Source: Lentisphaerota bacterium (GTDB lineage: Bacteria; Verrucomicrobiota; Kiritimatiellia; RFP12; UBA1067). From it: a stretch of DNA of 18,459 bases. Within the stretch, counting starts at the first letter, position 1, and every line of letters begins with the position of its first letter. The stretch spans positions 1 through 18,459 of the forward strand of contig SUVZ01000027.1 of NCBI GenBank assembly GCA_015061765.1, in the 5' to 3' direction. Under the pieces are notes generated by a model. That model saw only the letters and a program-made list of their open reading frames with translations, made no database searches and was not told the DNA's origin. Below, in pieces: positions 6,734 to 13,875 of this stretch. Made by a program: the position numbers and the translations under genes.

Positions 6734-8519
6734 CGAGAAGAGTCGTTTCTGGTTTGTTGTCGCCGTTCTGCTTGCGGTAGCGGCTTGCGTGGGGTACCGT
6801 CTCGTCTCGGTGCACCTTAGATTGGTGGATCTCAACGTGCGCGATCCCAGATACTGGTTTACGCGTGAAGTGCGGGGGCTGCGCGGAGGCATTTATTCAG
6901 ATACTTGCGGACGGCAGCCGTTTGCATGTTCGTTGCCGATATGGGAATACCATGTCGATCCTCAAGGGGTGAACCTTAAACTGAAGCGCAGGGATGGGAC
7001 GTTCCATTCCCGCGAAGCCGAGGTGCAGACTGTCGCGAAGGCAATGAACATCGACGTGGACAAGGTTCGCGACATCTACTGGAGAGTGAATTCGAGATAC
7101 GTTTTCCTGGGAACAAGCGACAGTGATGAGGTCCACAATATAATGTCGGACAGAAAAAGGGTCACAGGCGTCGCGATCGAGGAACGTCAGGTGCGCAGAT
7201 ACCCTCAGGGCACGATGCTCTCCCATGTGCTGGGGTTTGTCTCCCGCGACCCAGACAACCCAGTGGGCGCCGGGGGCCTTGAGATGCGCTACGAACGCTA
7301 CTTGAAGGGTAAGCCCGGAAGGATCAAGGGAATGCGCGATGCGAGAGGTCGCGAGATACGGGAACGCCGTGTTGTAGATGTGGATCCCATGCCCGGGGCC
7401 AATCTCTACCTGACGATTGACCATAATGTGCAGTATGCCGTTGAGAGGGCCTTGTACGACGGATTCACCAACTGTCAGGCAAGATCTGGTTGGGCGATCG
7501 TGCTCGACGCCCGCAAGGGTTCCATTCTGGCGATGGCAACATATCCTACATTCGATCCCGACACTTACAACAAGGCAGGAGAACTCGTCAAGAAGAACAG
7601 GTGCATCGCGGAAAACCACGAGCCTGGAAGTGTGATGAAGACGATTACTGCGTGTGCCGTGCTTAACGAGGGAGTGGCCGATGCCGATACGCTTGTCAAC
7701 ACGGCGCGTAACGACCCTGATTTCTACCGGCTTCCGGGCGATGGGTCTCACAAATGGGAGCCGTTCATGTCCGTGCGCGACGCGCTTGTCCATTCCTCGA
7801 ATATCGTGTACGGGAAACTCGGATATAAACTGGGGCCACAGAGGCTGTGGAAATATTTCAGGGCTTTCGGGTTCGGACGGAAGACGGGCATAGATCTCCC
7901 AGGTGAAGAGGTTGGCATCCTCCCCGACTGGAAGAAGTGGGACAAGGCTTCCTGGTCCCGTGCGCCAATAGGGCAGTTCGTTGCCGTCACCCCGATTCAA
8001 ATGGCAGTCGCCTACGGGGCTGTCGCAAATGGCGGCAAGCTCATGAAGCCGTATGTCGTGGATCGCGTCGTTGCGGCGGACGGTACCGTACTTTTCAGGA
8101 ATGAGCCGGTCGTGGTGGGGCAGCCGATCACGGCCGACACCGCACGGCGTGTGCGCGAAATGATGATCGGCGTCGCCCGCCCTGGCGGAACCGCACGCCG
8201 TGCCGCCGTGAAGGGATATTCAATCGCAGGCAAGACCGGCACCGCCCAGATGAAGGAGGGCAAGGGCTATTCCAGAATGAACTACAATGCGTCGTTCATC
8301 GGCATACTTACCGCTACGGATCCGTCGATCGTCATTCTCGTCACGTATCAGCAGCCTGAGCATTGCATATCCTACAAGTATCATGAGCAGACGGGCCTTC
8401 CGCTGTACAACCATCAGGGCGGTGTTTGCGCGGCGCCTGTGTTCAGGCGCATTGCGACTGAGGTTTCGCAGTATCTTGGAATAGAGCCCGACAGGCTTGA
8501 GGAGTTGATCGCGGAATGA
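6720..8519 (+). CDS. ftsI: Peptidoglycan D,D-transpeptidase FtsI/PBP3
   Basis: A 599-residue class B penicillin-binding protein that crosslinks septal peptidoglycan in the periplasm. It has a short cytoplasmic N-terminus, one membrane anchor (about residues 10-28), a PBP dimerisation domain starting at VRGLRGGIYSD, and a transpeptidase domain with all three active-site motifs: SxxK (Ser304-Val-Met-Lys307), SxN (Ser359-Ser-Asn361) and KTG (505-507, in AGKTGTAQ). The length and the absence of a PASTA domain fit the Gram-negative FtsI type. It starts inside the end of ftsL and its stop overlaps the murE start (ATGA), consistent with a co-translated division cassette. Confidence 0.94.
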   Translation: MAFGSEKSRFWFVVAVLLAVAACVGYRLVSVHLRLVDLNVRDPRYWFTREVRGLRGGIYSDTCGRQPFACSLPIWEYHVDPQGVNLKLKRRDGTFHSREAEVQTVAKAMNIDVDKVRDIYWRVNSRYVFLGTSDSDEVHNIMSDRKRVTGVAIEERQVRRYPQGTMLSHVLGFVSRDPDNPVGAGGLEMRYERYLKGKPGRIKGMRDARGREIRERRVVDVDPMPGANLYLTIDHNVQYAVERALYDGFTNCQARSGWAIVLDARKGSILAMATYPTFDPDTYNKAGELVKKNRCIAENHEPGSVMKTITACAVLNEGVADADTLVNTARNDPDFYRLPGDGSHKWEPFMSVRDALVHSSNIVYGKLGYKLGPQRLWKYFRAFGFGRKTGIDLPGEEVGILPDWKKWDKASWSRAPIGQFVAVTPIQMAVAYGAVANGGKLMKPYVVDRVVAADGTVLFRNEPVVVGQPITADTARRVREMMIGVARPGGTARRAAVKGYSIAGKTGTAQMKEGKGYSRMNYNASFIGILTATDPSIVILVTYQQPEHCISYKYHEQTGLPLYNHQGGVCAAPVFRRIATEVSQYLGIEPDRLEELIAE

Positions 8520-9625
8520 ACATATGGGGGATAACGGGGACTAACGGCAAGACCACCACAACATGGGTGTTGTCCGAGTTCCTTCGTGCCGCCGGCCGGC
8601 GATGCGGATATGTGACGACGGTCGAGGTCGATACAGGCTCCCGCAGCTTCTCCACCGGGTATACGACGCCGCCTCTTGCGATGCTCAGGGATATTTTCAC
8701 CGAGATGGAGGGGAACGGACTTTCCGATTGCGTGATGGAGGTATCCAGCCATGCGATACACCAGCGCAGGTTCGGCGATACGGTGTTTGCTGGCGGGGCT
8801 TTCACCAACCTTACTGAAGACCATCTCGACTACCACAAGACGATGGAGGCATATTTTGACGTCAAGCTCGATTTTGCCCGCATCGTTGCATCGTCAAGGG
8901 TGGCGTTGCCGTCGGACGGAAGGCGCGATCTGCCGCCGTATGCTGTCTGCTTGGATGGAGGAATGGGCGGGGAGATGTATGAGGCTGCGGGAACTTTCCC
9001 TTTGAACGTACTTCCCGTCTCGCGCCGTAGGCCTGCCTTTGACCTTTCCGGTTTGAAGCTTGTAGGGGATTACAACGAATCGAATGTCCTTGTCGCCGCC
9101 GCATTGGCCGAGGCCGCAGGCGTGGAATATGGTGCCATCCAGTCCGCCATTCCGCTTTTGTGCCCTCGCTGGGGGCGGCTTGAGGAGGTTGAAACCGTGT
9201 CCGCCGCGCGCGTGTTTGTGGATTTCGCGCACACGGACGATGCGTTGCGGAATGTGCTTTCCACAGTGCGCGGATTTACGCCAGGAAGGGTTTGGGCGGT
9301 CTTCGGGGCGGGCGGCGACCGTGATCCTGTGAAGCGTCCGCTGATGGGGAGGGCCGCTTCCGAGACCGCAGACGTGCTTGTGGTCACCAGCGACAATCCG
9401 CGAAGTGAAGACCCGGACGCGATCATTGCGCAGATATTGCAAGGCGTTGTGGAAAGGAACTTCATCGTGGAGCCGGATCGCCGGAAGGCTATATTCCGAG
9501 CTCTTGCCGATGCAGGCGCAGGTGACACGGTTGTCATTTGCGGTAAGGGTCATGAAACCACGCAGGAGGTAAAGGGCGTCAAATATCCATTTGACGACAG
9601 GAAGGTATGTCGAGAGTTTTTCTGA
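8516..9625 (+). CDS. murE: MurE-type Mur ligase lacking the N-terminal UDP-binding domain
   Basis: A 369-residue ligase that joins an amino acid, by homology meso-diaminopimelate, to UDP-MurNAc-L-Ala-D-Glu in the cytoplasm. The central domain begins at once with the P-loop GTNGKTTT (residues 8-15), followed by MEVSSHA, FTNLTEDHLDYH and the lysine of FDVKLDFAR that is carbamylated in the family. The C-terminal domain has VDFAHTDDALRNVL, AVFGAGGDRDPVKR, the mDAP-type motif DNPR (293-296) and GKGHETTQ. Typical MurE is about 490 residues and has an additional N-terminal domain of roughly 100 residues that grips the UDP-MurNAc end; here it is absent. An in-frame TGA at 8498-8500, 18 bases before the ATG, excludes a simple upstream extension. 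The start overlaps the ftsI stop. Confidence 0.9.
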   Translation: MNIWGITGTNGKTTTTWVLSEFLRAAGRRCGYVTTVEVDTGSRSFSTGYTTPPLAMLRDIFTEMEGNGLSDCVMEVSSHAIHQRRFGDTVFAGGAFTNLTEDHLDYHKTMEAYFDVKLDFARIVASSRVALPSDGRRDLPPYAVCLDGGMGGEMYEAAGTFPLNVLPVSRRRPAFDLSGLKLVGDYNESNVLVAAALAEAAGVEYGAIQSAIPLLCPRWGRLEEVETVSAARVFVDFAHTDDALRNVLSTVRGFTPGRVWAVFGAGGDRDPVKRPLMGRAASETADVLVVTSDNPRSEDPDAIIAQILQGVVERNFIVEPDRRKAIFRALADAGAGDTVVICGKGHETTQEVKGVKYPFDDRKVCREFF

Positions 9626-10083
9626 GAGTGGTTGCGGCGGCGATTCCGCTGCTGATGGGATGCGTAGCCGTGTCTGGATGGATGTCTGGAAGCATAGCGG
9701 AGGGCATTCCGAAGTTGCGCGACAAGCTTCCGCGTACCGTGAAGGTCCATTTCGCAGATCCTGTGAATGTCAGGGGTTTCGCGCTTCATGAGAGAAACAG
9801 GAAACAGGTGCAGGATGCATTTGGGCGGGCGTTTGATGCGCTGGGCGTTTCGCATTCCGCGGAGACCAACGGATGTGACTATACGCTTCATGTCGTTGTG
9901 GACAACTGGGAGTACGGGGATTCGGGTTTTCTTGGGGATGGAGCTCGTGACGCAGTCTCCATGTCCGTGATGCTGCAGAACCGCGATACGGGGCGGATAC
10001 TCACTCGGGCATCCTTATGTGCACGCAATCTCGATCTGCTTGTCGAACGATATGTGAAGAGGCTTTTCGAGGATGGGAAGTGA
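9607..10083 (+). CDS. Putative lipoprotein in the division operon
   Basis: A 158-residue protein with an N-terminal hydrophobic stretch ending in the lipobox Leu-Met-Gly-Cys (Cys19), so it is probably a lipoprotein anchored in the periplasm or outer membrane. The mature part mixes beta-strand-like segments (TVKVHFADPVNV, YTLHVVVDNWEYG) with a helix-like stretch containing FGRAFDALGV, a pattern seen in small periplasmic assembly lipoproteins, but I do not recognise a family. ATG 9607 follows AGGAAGG directly and overlaps the end of murE by 19 bases; its own end overlaps the next gene by 11 bases. The tight overlaps suggest co-translation with murE. Confidence 0.6.
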   Translation: MSRVFLRVVAAAIPLLMGCVAVSGWMSGSIAEGIPKLRDKLPRTVKVHFADPVNVRGFALHERNRKQVQDAFGRAFDALGVSHSAETNGCDYTLHVVVDNWEYGDSGFLGDGARDAVSMSVMLQNRDTGRILTRASLCARNLDLLVERYVKRLFEDGK

Positions 10084-10363
10084 CATTGTGATACGTGATG
10101 AACCGGGCGAGTATGGCATCAGGGCCCGGTATTCCGATGACGGGTCGTTCGTGGTTCTCGGCGAGAGCGTGCGTCCGGTGACGCTCACGGTCCGGGTTGA
10201 GGATGTGTGGTGCCGCATTCCAGTCGGTTTGCGTCATTATTCATATGATGCAAAGATATGGCGCGATGGTGAGGATGCGCCGTCGCATGTTCTGGAGAAT
10301 GTTGCACCGGACGCCAGGATTTTCCTTGATTTCACCGCCGATTTCAGGATTGAGTTCAGATGA
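10073..10363 (+). CDS. Small protein of unknown function
   Basis: A 96-residue cytoplasmic-looking protein without signal peptide or membrane segment. Strand-forming segments alternate (IVIRDEPGEYGIRARY, SFVVLGES, PVTLTVRVEDVWCRIP), suggesting an all-beta fold. No motif is recognised. Support for it being real comes from its location: it starts inside the preceding lipoprotein gene (11-base overlap, GAGG upstream) and ends with ATGA into the tatD-like gene, leaving no spacer in a dense operon. Confidence 0.5.
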   Translation: MGSDIVIRDEPGEYGIRARYSDDGSFVVLGESVRPVTLTVRVEDVWCRIPVGLRHYSYDAKIWRDGEDAPSHVLENVAPDARIFLDFTADFRIEFR

Positions 10364-11007
10364 CCGACGCTCATTATCACAGGGGCGGGGAGACTTTAGC
10401 CTTGCTGAACGGAAGGGAGTTTCGCTTCTGTGGCATACACCCATGGCGCGTGGAAGATGTCGACCTCCCGGCAGAGATTGGAAGGCTTCGTTCTATGCTT
10501 GAGTCGGATTCGTCTTTGGGTGTGGGTGAAATAGGCCTTGATAGGCTGCGGGTGAAGACGGTGACGTCCCTGCAGCGGGATGTGTTCGTCGCGCTGATTG
10601 AACTTGCGGCCGAAATGAACCGCCCGGTCGTCTTGCATGGAGCGAAATGCTGGGGCGAAGTGGTGAAGACGATAAAGCCATACATCGGAAAAATACCGGC
10701 CTTTCTCTTCCATGGGTTTTCTCGGAGCGACGGATTGCTGCCCGACATTGTCAAGGTGAACGGGTTCGTCGGAGTCGGCAAGGCCGTACTTAACGATCAT
10801 GCCATCAACTATCGTGCGTTGGTAAAGAAGATTCCCGTCGACCGTCTGCTTGTGGAGACGGACGTGGAAGACATCCCGGAACGTGAACGTATTGCACTTC
10901 TTGCGGATATATTCGCAAAGACCGCGGAATTGACCTCTGTCACCGAATCTCAGATTGATGGTAACGCAGCATCGTTTCTCTTCGGGGGAAAGAGCGGTTC
11001 AAGATGA
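10360..11007 (+). CDS. TatD-family metal-dependent hydrolase
   Basis: A 215-residue member of the TatD DNase-like amidohydrolases, TIM-barrel enzymes using two divalent metals. The ligands are in place: DAHYH (His5, His7), GIHPW, the glutamate of GEIGLDR, the histidine of VLHGAK, the histidine of FHGFS and the aspartate of LLVETD. TatD proteins usually have about 260 residues; this one is about 45 shorter and ends soon after the ETD strand region. Its substrate (DNA 3' ends, D-aminoacyl or others) cannot be inferred. Being the last gene of the mraZ unit it overlaps the preceding small gene by ATGA. Confidence 0.82.
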   Translation: MTDAHYHRGGETLALLNGREFRFCGIHPWRVEDVDLPAEIGRLRSMLESDSSLGVGEIGLDRLRVKTVTSLQRDVFVALIELAAEMNRPVVLHGAKCWGEVVKTIKPYIGKIPAFLFHGFSRSDGLLPDIVKVNGFVGVGKAVLNDHAINYRALVKKIPVDRLLVETDVEDIPERERIALLADIFAKTAELTSVTESQIDGNAASFLFGGKSGSR

Positions 11008-11125
11008 TGGCGGTCGATTGCGTCATATAGATGGGAATGTCCGTCTGCTCATAAGGTGCTGTTTTGTCGTCAAATCGTCCTGGTGGTGTTTCGGAAGCGA
11101 TGGAGTGTATGGATCGGATGCAGTG

Positions 11126-11134
11126 TGGTATAAT
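11126..11134 (+). promoter_or_regulatory. Extended -10 promoter of the FAD oxidoreductase unit
   Basis: TGGTATAAT is a perfect extended -10 without a good -35. Transcription is expected near 11141, and the first bases of the transcript form a hairpin, TGTGC (11142-11146), loop AGC, GCACA (11150-11154), which may protect the 5' end. The leader to the start codon is about 44 bases. Confidence 0.6.
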
Positions 11135-11184
11135 CCCCGACTGTGCAGCGCACAAGCGTTCATGCAAAGGAAGGAGCAATGCAG

Positions 11185-12621
11185 ATGCAGATAACAACAC
11201 GAGAATTTCTTAAGCGCCTCGGCTTGGGAGGCGCGGGTCTTGTCGGCGGAGCGACAATGGCCGATGAGTTTGTCGCTACGAACAGGAAACTGCCGCCGGG
11301 CGCCATTGGAGACCCCAAAGCCGTATGGTTCGGCCAACGTATCTATCCGCTGCCGCATACGATCGAGGATGGTCAGAGTTGCTACGAGAAGGACGGTAGG
11401 ATCATCCAGCCCGCGCGCGAGATACCGGTTTTTCACGAGACGGATGTCGTGGTGGTCGGTGGCGGCCCTGCGGGCTTCGCAGCGGCAATCGCCGCAGCTC
11501 GCAATGGCGCCAAGGTTGCGCTTGTCGAGCGCTATGGTTCGCTTGGCGGACTATTCACGAACGGCATGGTCCTGATCATGCTTGCCACATCGCGCAAGGA
11601 AGAGGGTGGCAAGTGGACTCTTGTGACGAAGGGAATATGTGAGGAGTTCATGAACCGTGCGGTCGCGCTTGGGCCGAAGGTTGCGAAGAAGCATCCGCGA
11701 ACCAAGGACGGTGGCCATTGGCAGCCGACCGTAGATCCAGAGGCTGCAAAGTATCTCATGGACACAATGATAGCCGAAGCGGGCGTTGAGATGTTCTTCC
11801 ATTCGTGGGGCGTGGACGTAATCCAGGATGGTGATGCCGTGAAGGGGGTGGTCTTCCAGTCCAAGCAGGGACCACAGGCGATTCTCGCCAAACAGGTCGT
11901 GGATGCGTCAGGCGACGGCGACATTTTCTTTGCCGCTGGCTGCGGATACCGCCAGATTACGCATGCGATTGGATTCATTACCCGTCTCGGAAACATGGAT
12001 CGCATAACGGCGAAAAAACCGCCGGCGGACATAGAGTCCGACATCTACGGATTGAAGAAGCCCTGGCCTCTGCGTGGCAATGAAGCAAATCCTTCGACAT
12101 GGTGGGGCGGACGGCTCGGCCCTCAGGGAGACGGACTTTCCGTCCGGGATCTCTCCAAGGCGGAGGTGATGCATCGCAAGTACTGGTGGGAGCATGTCTC
12201 GAAGATGCAGAAGACGCCCGGTTGGGAGGAGGTGTATATCGCAAACACCTGTTCACAGATCGGTCCGCGTGCGACCCGTTTGCTCGATGCGGAGTTCATA
12301 CACTCCCGCGCCGCAGAACTTGCGGGCGGAAACACGAAGGAGGTGGTCGGCTGGTTCGGCGCAGACGGTCCGCGCCATCCTGCCATGCCTGTGTCGTACA
12401 GGTCTCTGGTGCCGAAGAAGGGCGAAAACGTCCTTGCCGCAGGCCGTTGCCTTGGCGCGCCGGATTCTGTCGACACGTTCCGTCTCATATGCCCCTGCTT
12501 CGTGACGGGCGAGGCAGCCGGAACCGCCGCCGCGCTCTGCGCCAAGAGCGGTGTCGCGCCGCGCAACCTTCCGTACTCGACCCTTGCCAAGGCGTTGAAG
12601 GACAAGAACGTGTTCATCTGA
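11185..12621 (+). CDS. FAD-dependent oxidoreductase with degenerate Tat-like signal
   Basis: A 478-residue flavoprotein of the FAD_oxidored family. ATG 11185 is preferred because AAGGAAGGAG (11167-11176) stands 8 bases upstream; the in-frame ATG at 11179 would be only 2 bases away. The N-terminus TTREFLKRLGLGGAGLVGG matches a Tat signal except that the first of the two arginines is replaced by Thr, so export is uncertain. A Rossmann FAD-binding motif follows (Gly92-Gly-Gly-Pro-Ala-Gly97, in VVVVGGGPAGFAAA), then GSLGGLFTNGM, VVDASGDGDIFFAAG and the C-terminal GRCLGAPDSVDTFR...TGEAAGTAAAL. The substrate is unknown; relatives occur near carbohydrate and aromatic catabolism genes. The stop overlaps the next start by one base (TGATG). 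Confidence 0.82.
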   Translation: MQITTREFLKRLGLGGAGLVGGATMADEFVATNRKLPPGAIGDPKAVWFGQRIYPLPHTIEDGQSCYEKDGRIIQPAREIPVFHETDVVVVGGGPAGFAAAIAAARNGAKVALVERYGSLGGLFTNGMVLIMLATSRKEEGGKWTLVTKGICEEFMNRAVALGPKVAKKHPRTKDGGHWQPTVDPEAAKYLMDTMIAEAGVEMFFHSWGVDVIQDGDAVKGVVFQSKQGPQAILAKQVVDASGDGDIFFAAGCGYRQITHAIGFITRLGNMDRITAKKPPADIESDIYGLKKPWPLRGNEANPSTWWGGRLGPQGDGLSVRDLSKAEVMHRKYWWEHVSKMQKTPGWEEVYIANTCSQIGPRATRLLDAEFIHSRAAELAGGNTKEVVGWFGADGPRHPAMPVSYRSLVPKKGENVLAAGRCLGAPDSVDTFRLICPCFVTGEAAGTAAALCAKSGVAPRNLPYSTLAKALKDKNVFI

Positions 12622-12818
12622 TGAAAATCACCTTTAATCCGGATGCAGAGATCGTAAAGACCGTTCAGGACGGTCTTAAGCGGACTGGCGGATACTGTCC
12701 TTGCATGCTGCAGCAGAGCGAGGACACGAAGTGCATTTGCAGGGATTTCCGCGATAAAATCAAGGATCCTGAGTTTGAGGGGTTCTGCCATTGTCTTCTC
12801 TATTACAAGAGCAAGTGA
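12621..12818 (+). CDS. Ferredoxin-thioredoxin reductase catalytic-subunit-like protein
   Basis: A 65-residue cytoplasmic iron-sulphur protein. It has the full signature of the catalytic chain of ferredoxin:thioredoxin reductase: CPC (Cys26, Cys28), CIC (Cys38, Cys40) and CHC (Cys56, Cys58). In the plant and cyanobacterial enzyme four of these hold the 4Fe-4S cluster and the other two form the redox disulphide; by position these would be Cys26, 38, 40 and 56, with Cys28 and Cys58 as the disulphide. It is much shorter than the plant chain (about 115 residues) and has no partner variable chain nearby. Its stop overlaps the start of the pseudouridine synthase (GTGA), and it follows the oxidoreductase directly, so a shared redox role is possible. 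Confidence 0.8.
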   Translation: MKITFNPDAEIVKTVQDGLKRTGGYCPCMLQQSEDTKCICRDFRDKIKDPEFEGFCHCLLYYKSK

Positions 12819-13513
12819 AGCAGAAACGTGACATATCGGTGGAGATCATCCATGCGGATGACGACATAGTCGTGGTCAACAAGCCTGCGGGCGTGATTGT
12901 GCATCGTGCGCCGGGGTATCCCGACGGAACGCTGTGCGACATCCTGCTGAAGGATTTCCCTGACATGGCGGGTGTCGGCAGTGTCGAGCGCCCGGGGGTT
13001 GTGCACCGTCTTGACCGCGATACGAGCGGCGTGATGGTGTTCGCCCGTACGCAACGGGCGTATCTCGCATTGAGACGGGAGTTCGAGAGTCACGGGAACG
13101 TCAGGAAAACATACCTTGCCGTGCTTCATGGCGCCCCTAAACCGCAGTCCGGTACGTTAAATACGCTCATTGGGCGCAAACCATTCGATGCGAAGCGAAT
13201 GGCGGTCGTGGATCATAACGGTAAGACGGCTGTTACTCACTGGACCGTCCTCTCGCGTAACGGAGGTCTGGCCCTTGTGGAGTTTGTCATCGAAACGGGA
13301 CGTACCCATCAGATAAGGGTGCACGCCTCTCATCTTGGGCATCCGATCGCCGGTGACAGTCTGTACGGCGATGCCGTGCGCGACAGGCGGATGGCGCGCG
13401 TTCCGTCGCGTCCGCTTCTGCATGCAGTGGCGCTGGCGTTTCCGCATCCGGCCTCGCGCCAGACCGTTGAGTTCGCCGCCGAGCCGCCGCCGGACCTTGT
13501 ATACGCGCGGTGA
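12815..13513 (+). CDS. RluA-family RNA pseudouridine synthase
   Basis: A 232-residue pseudouridine synthase that isomerises uridine in rRNA or tRNA. It has the catalytic signature HRLDRDTSGVMVFART with the nucleophilic Asp in HRLDRDTSG, plus GRTHQIRVHASHLGHPIAGDSLYG and an HAVALAFPHP tail. An N-terminal S4 RNA-binding domain, common in RluD, is absent. I chose GTG 12815 because it forms a GTGA overlap with the preceding stop, matching the coupling style of this region; in-frame TTG 12791 and GTG 12839 are alternatives. The exact target nucleotide cannot be told from sequence. Confidence 0.9.
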   Translation: MKQKRDISVEIIHADDDIVVVNKPAGVIVHRAPGYPDGTLCDILLKDFPDMAGVGSVERPGVVHRLDRDTSGVMVFARTQRAYLALRREFESHGNVRKTYLAVLHGAPKPQSGTLNTLIGRKPFDAKRMAVVDHNGKTAVTHWTVLSRNGGLALVEFVIETGRTHQIRVHASHLGHPIAGDSLYGDAVRDRRMARVPSRPLLHAVALAFPHPASRQTVEFAAEPPPDLVYAR

Positions 13514-13599
13514 GGCCCAATTGCTTTCTGCCGCTATCCCGCTTGTTTGGCATTCGTTGGGACGCGTTTCGCCCGTCGGAATAAAAATGTGCTGTTGTC

Positions 13600-13628
13600 T
13601 TGACTTTGATGCGCTCAAATGTTATACT
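13600..13628 (+). promoter_or_regulatory. Promoter of tRNA-Pro (TTGACT, 17 bp, TATACT)
   Basis: TTGACT (13600-13605), a 17-base spacer and TATACT (13623-13628) preceded by TG at 13620-13621 make this the best -35/-10 pair in the window, as expected for a stable RNA gene. Transcription would begin near 13635, leaving a 5' leader of about 59 bases to be removed by RNase P. The region 13514-13599 holds nothing else I can support. Confidence 0.8.
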
Positions 13629-13693
13629 CAACGCCGTTTTGTTTTTGGGGCTCATAAGGTCGTTGGATTTTAGGGATTTGTTGTGTGCGATGT

Positions 13694-13770
13694 CGGAGCG
13701 TAGCGCAGTCTGGTAGCGCGTTTGCTTCGGGAGCAAAAGGTCGAGGGTTCAAATCCCTCCGCTCCGACCA
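13694..13770 (+). tRNA. tRNA-Pro (CGG)
   Basis: A 77-base tRNA with all four arms and an encoded CCA end. The acceptor stem pairs CGGAGCG with CGCTCCG, followed by A73 and CCA. The anticodon stem TTTGC/GCAAA encloses the loop TTCGGGA, giving anticodon CGG, which reads the proline codon CCG; the G at position 37 fits the m1G37 of proline tRNAs. The T arm has GAGGGTTCAAATCCCTC. It has its own promoter and terminator, so it is a monocistronic unit. Confidence 0.97.
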
Positions 13771-13781
13771 TTTCCCGAGTT

Positions 13782-13807
13782 CACCCAATGCGTGGGTGTT
13801 TTTTTTT
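13782..13807 (+). terminator. Intrinsic terminator after tRNA-Pro
   Basis: CACCCA (13782-13787) pairs with TGGGTG (13793-13798) across a 5-base loop and is followed at once by nine T (13799-13807). It ends the tRNA transcript only 12 bases after the CCA and separates it from the coaX promoter 53 bases downstream. Confidence 0.9.
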
Positions 13808-13859
13808 CTTTCCTTTTCCCGGAGCGTCAGAGGAAAGTCTGCCGGAGAATTGTCAGATG

Positions 13860-13868
13860 TGGTATAAT
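13860..13868 (+). promoter_or_regulatory. Extended -10 promoter of the coaX operon
   Basis: TGGTATAAT is a perfect extended -10 without a clear -35. Its expected transcription start (about 13875-13876) falls on the G of the GTG start codon of coaX, so the mRNA is predicted to be leaderless. Confidence 0.65.
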
Positions 13869-13875
13869 CTGCGGC

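Noticed and set aside
7139..7145. TATAAT-like site inside ftsI
   Set aside because: It lacks the TGN extension and a -35, and no gene starts behind it.
6897..8000. Antisense ORF of 367 codons
   Set aside because: It lies fully inside ftsI, whose motifs are intact on the + strand; it shows no recognisable domain.
12099..12620. Upstream extension of the FTR-like frame to 240 codons
   Set aside because: It runs through the FAD oxidoreductase coding region in another frame; the domain and start signals begin at 12621.
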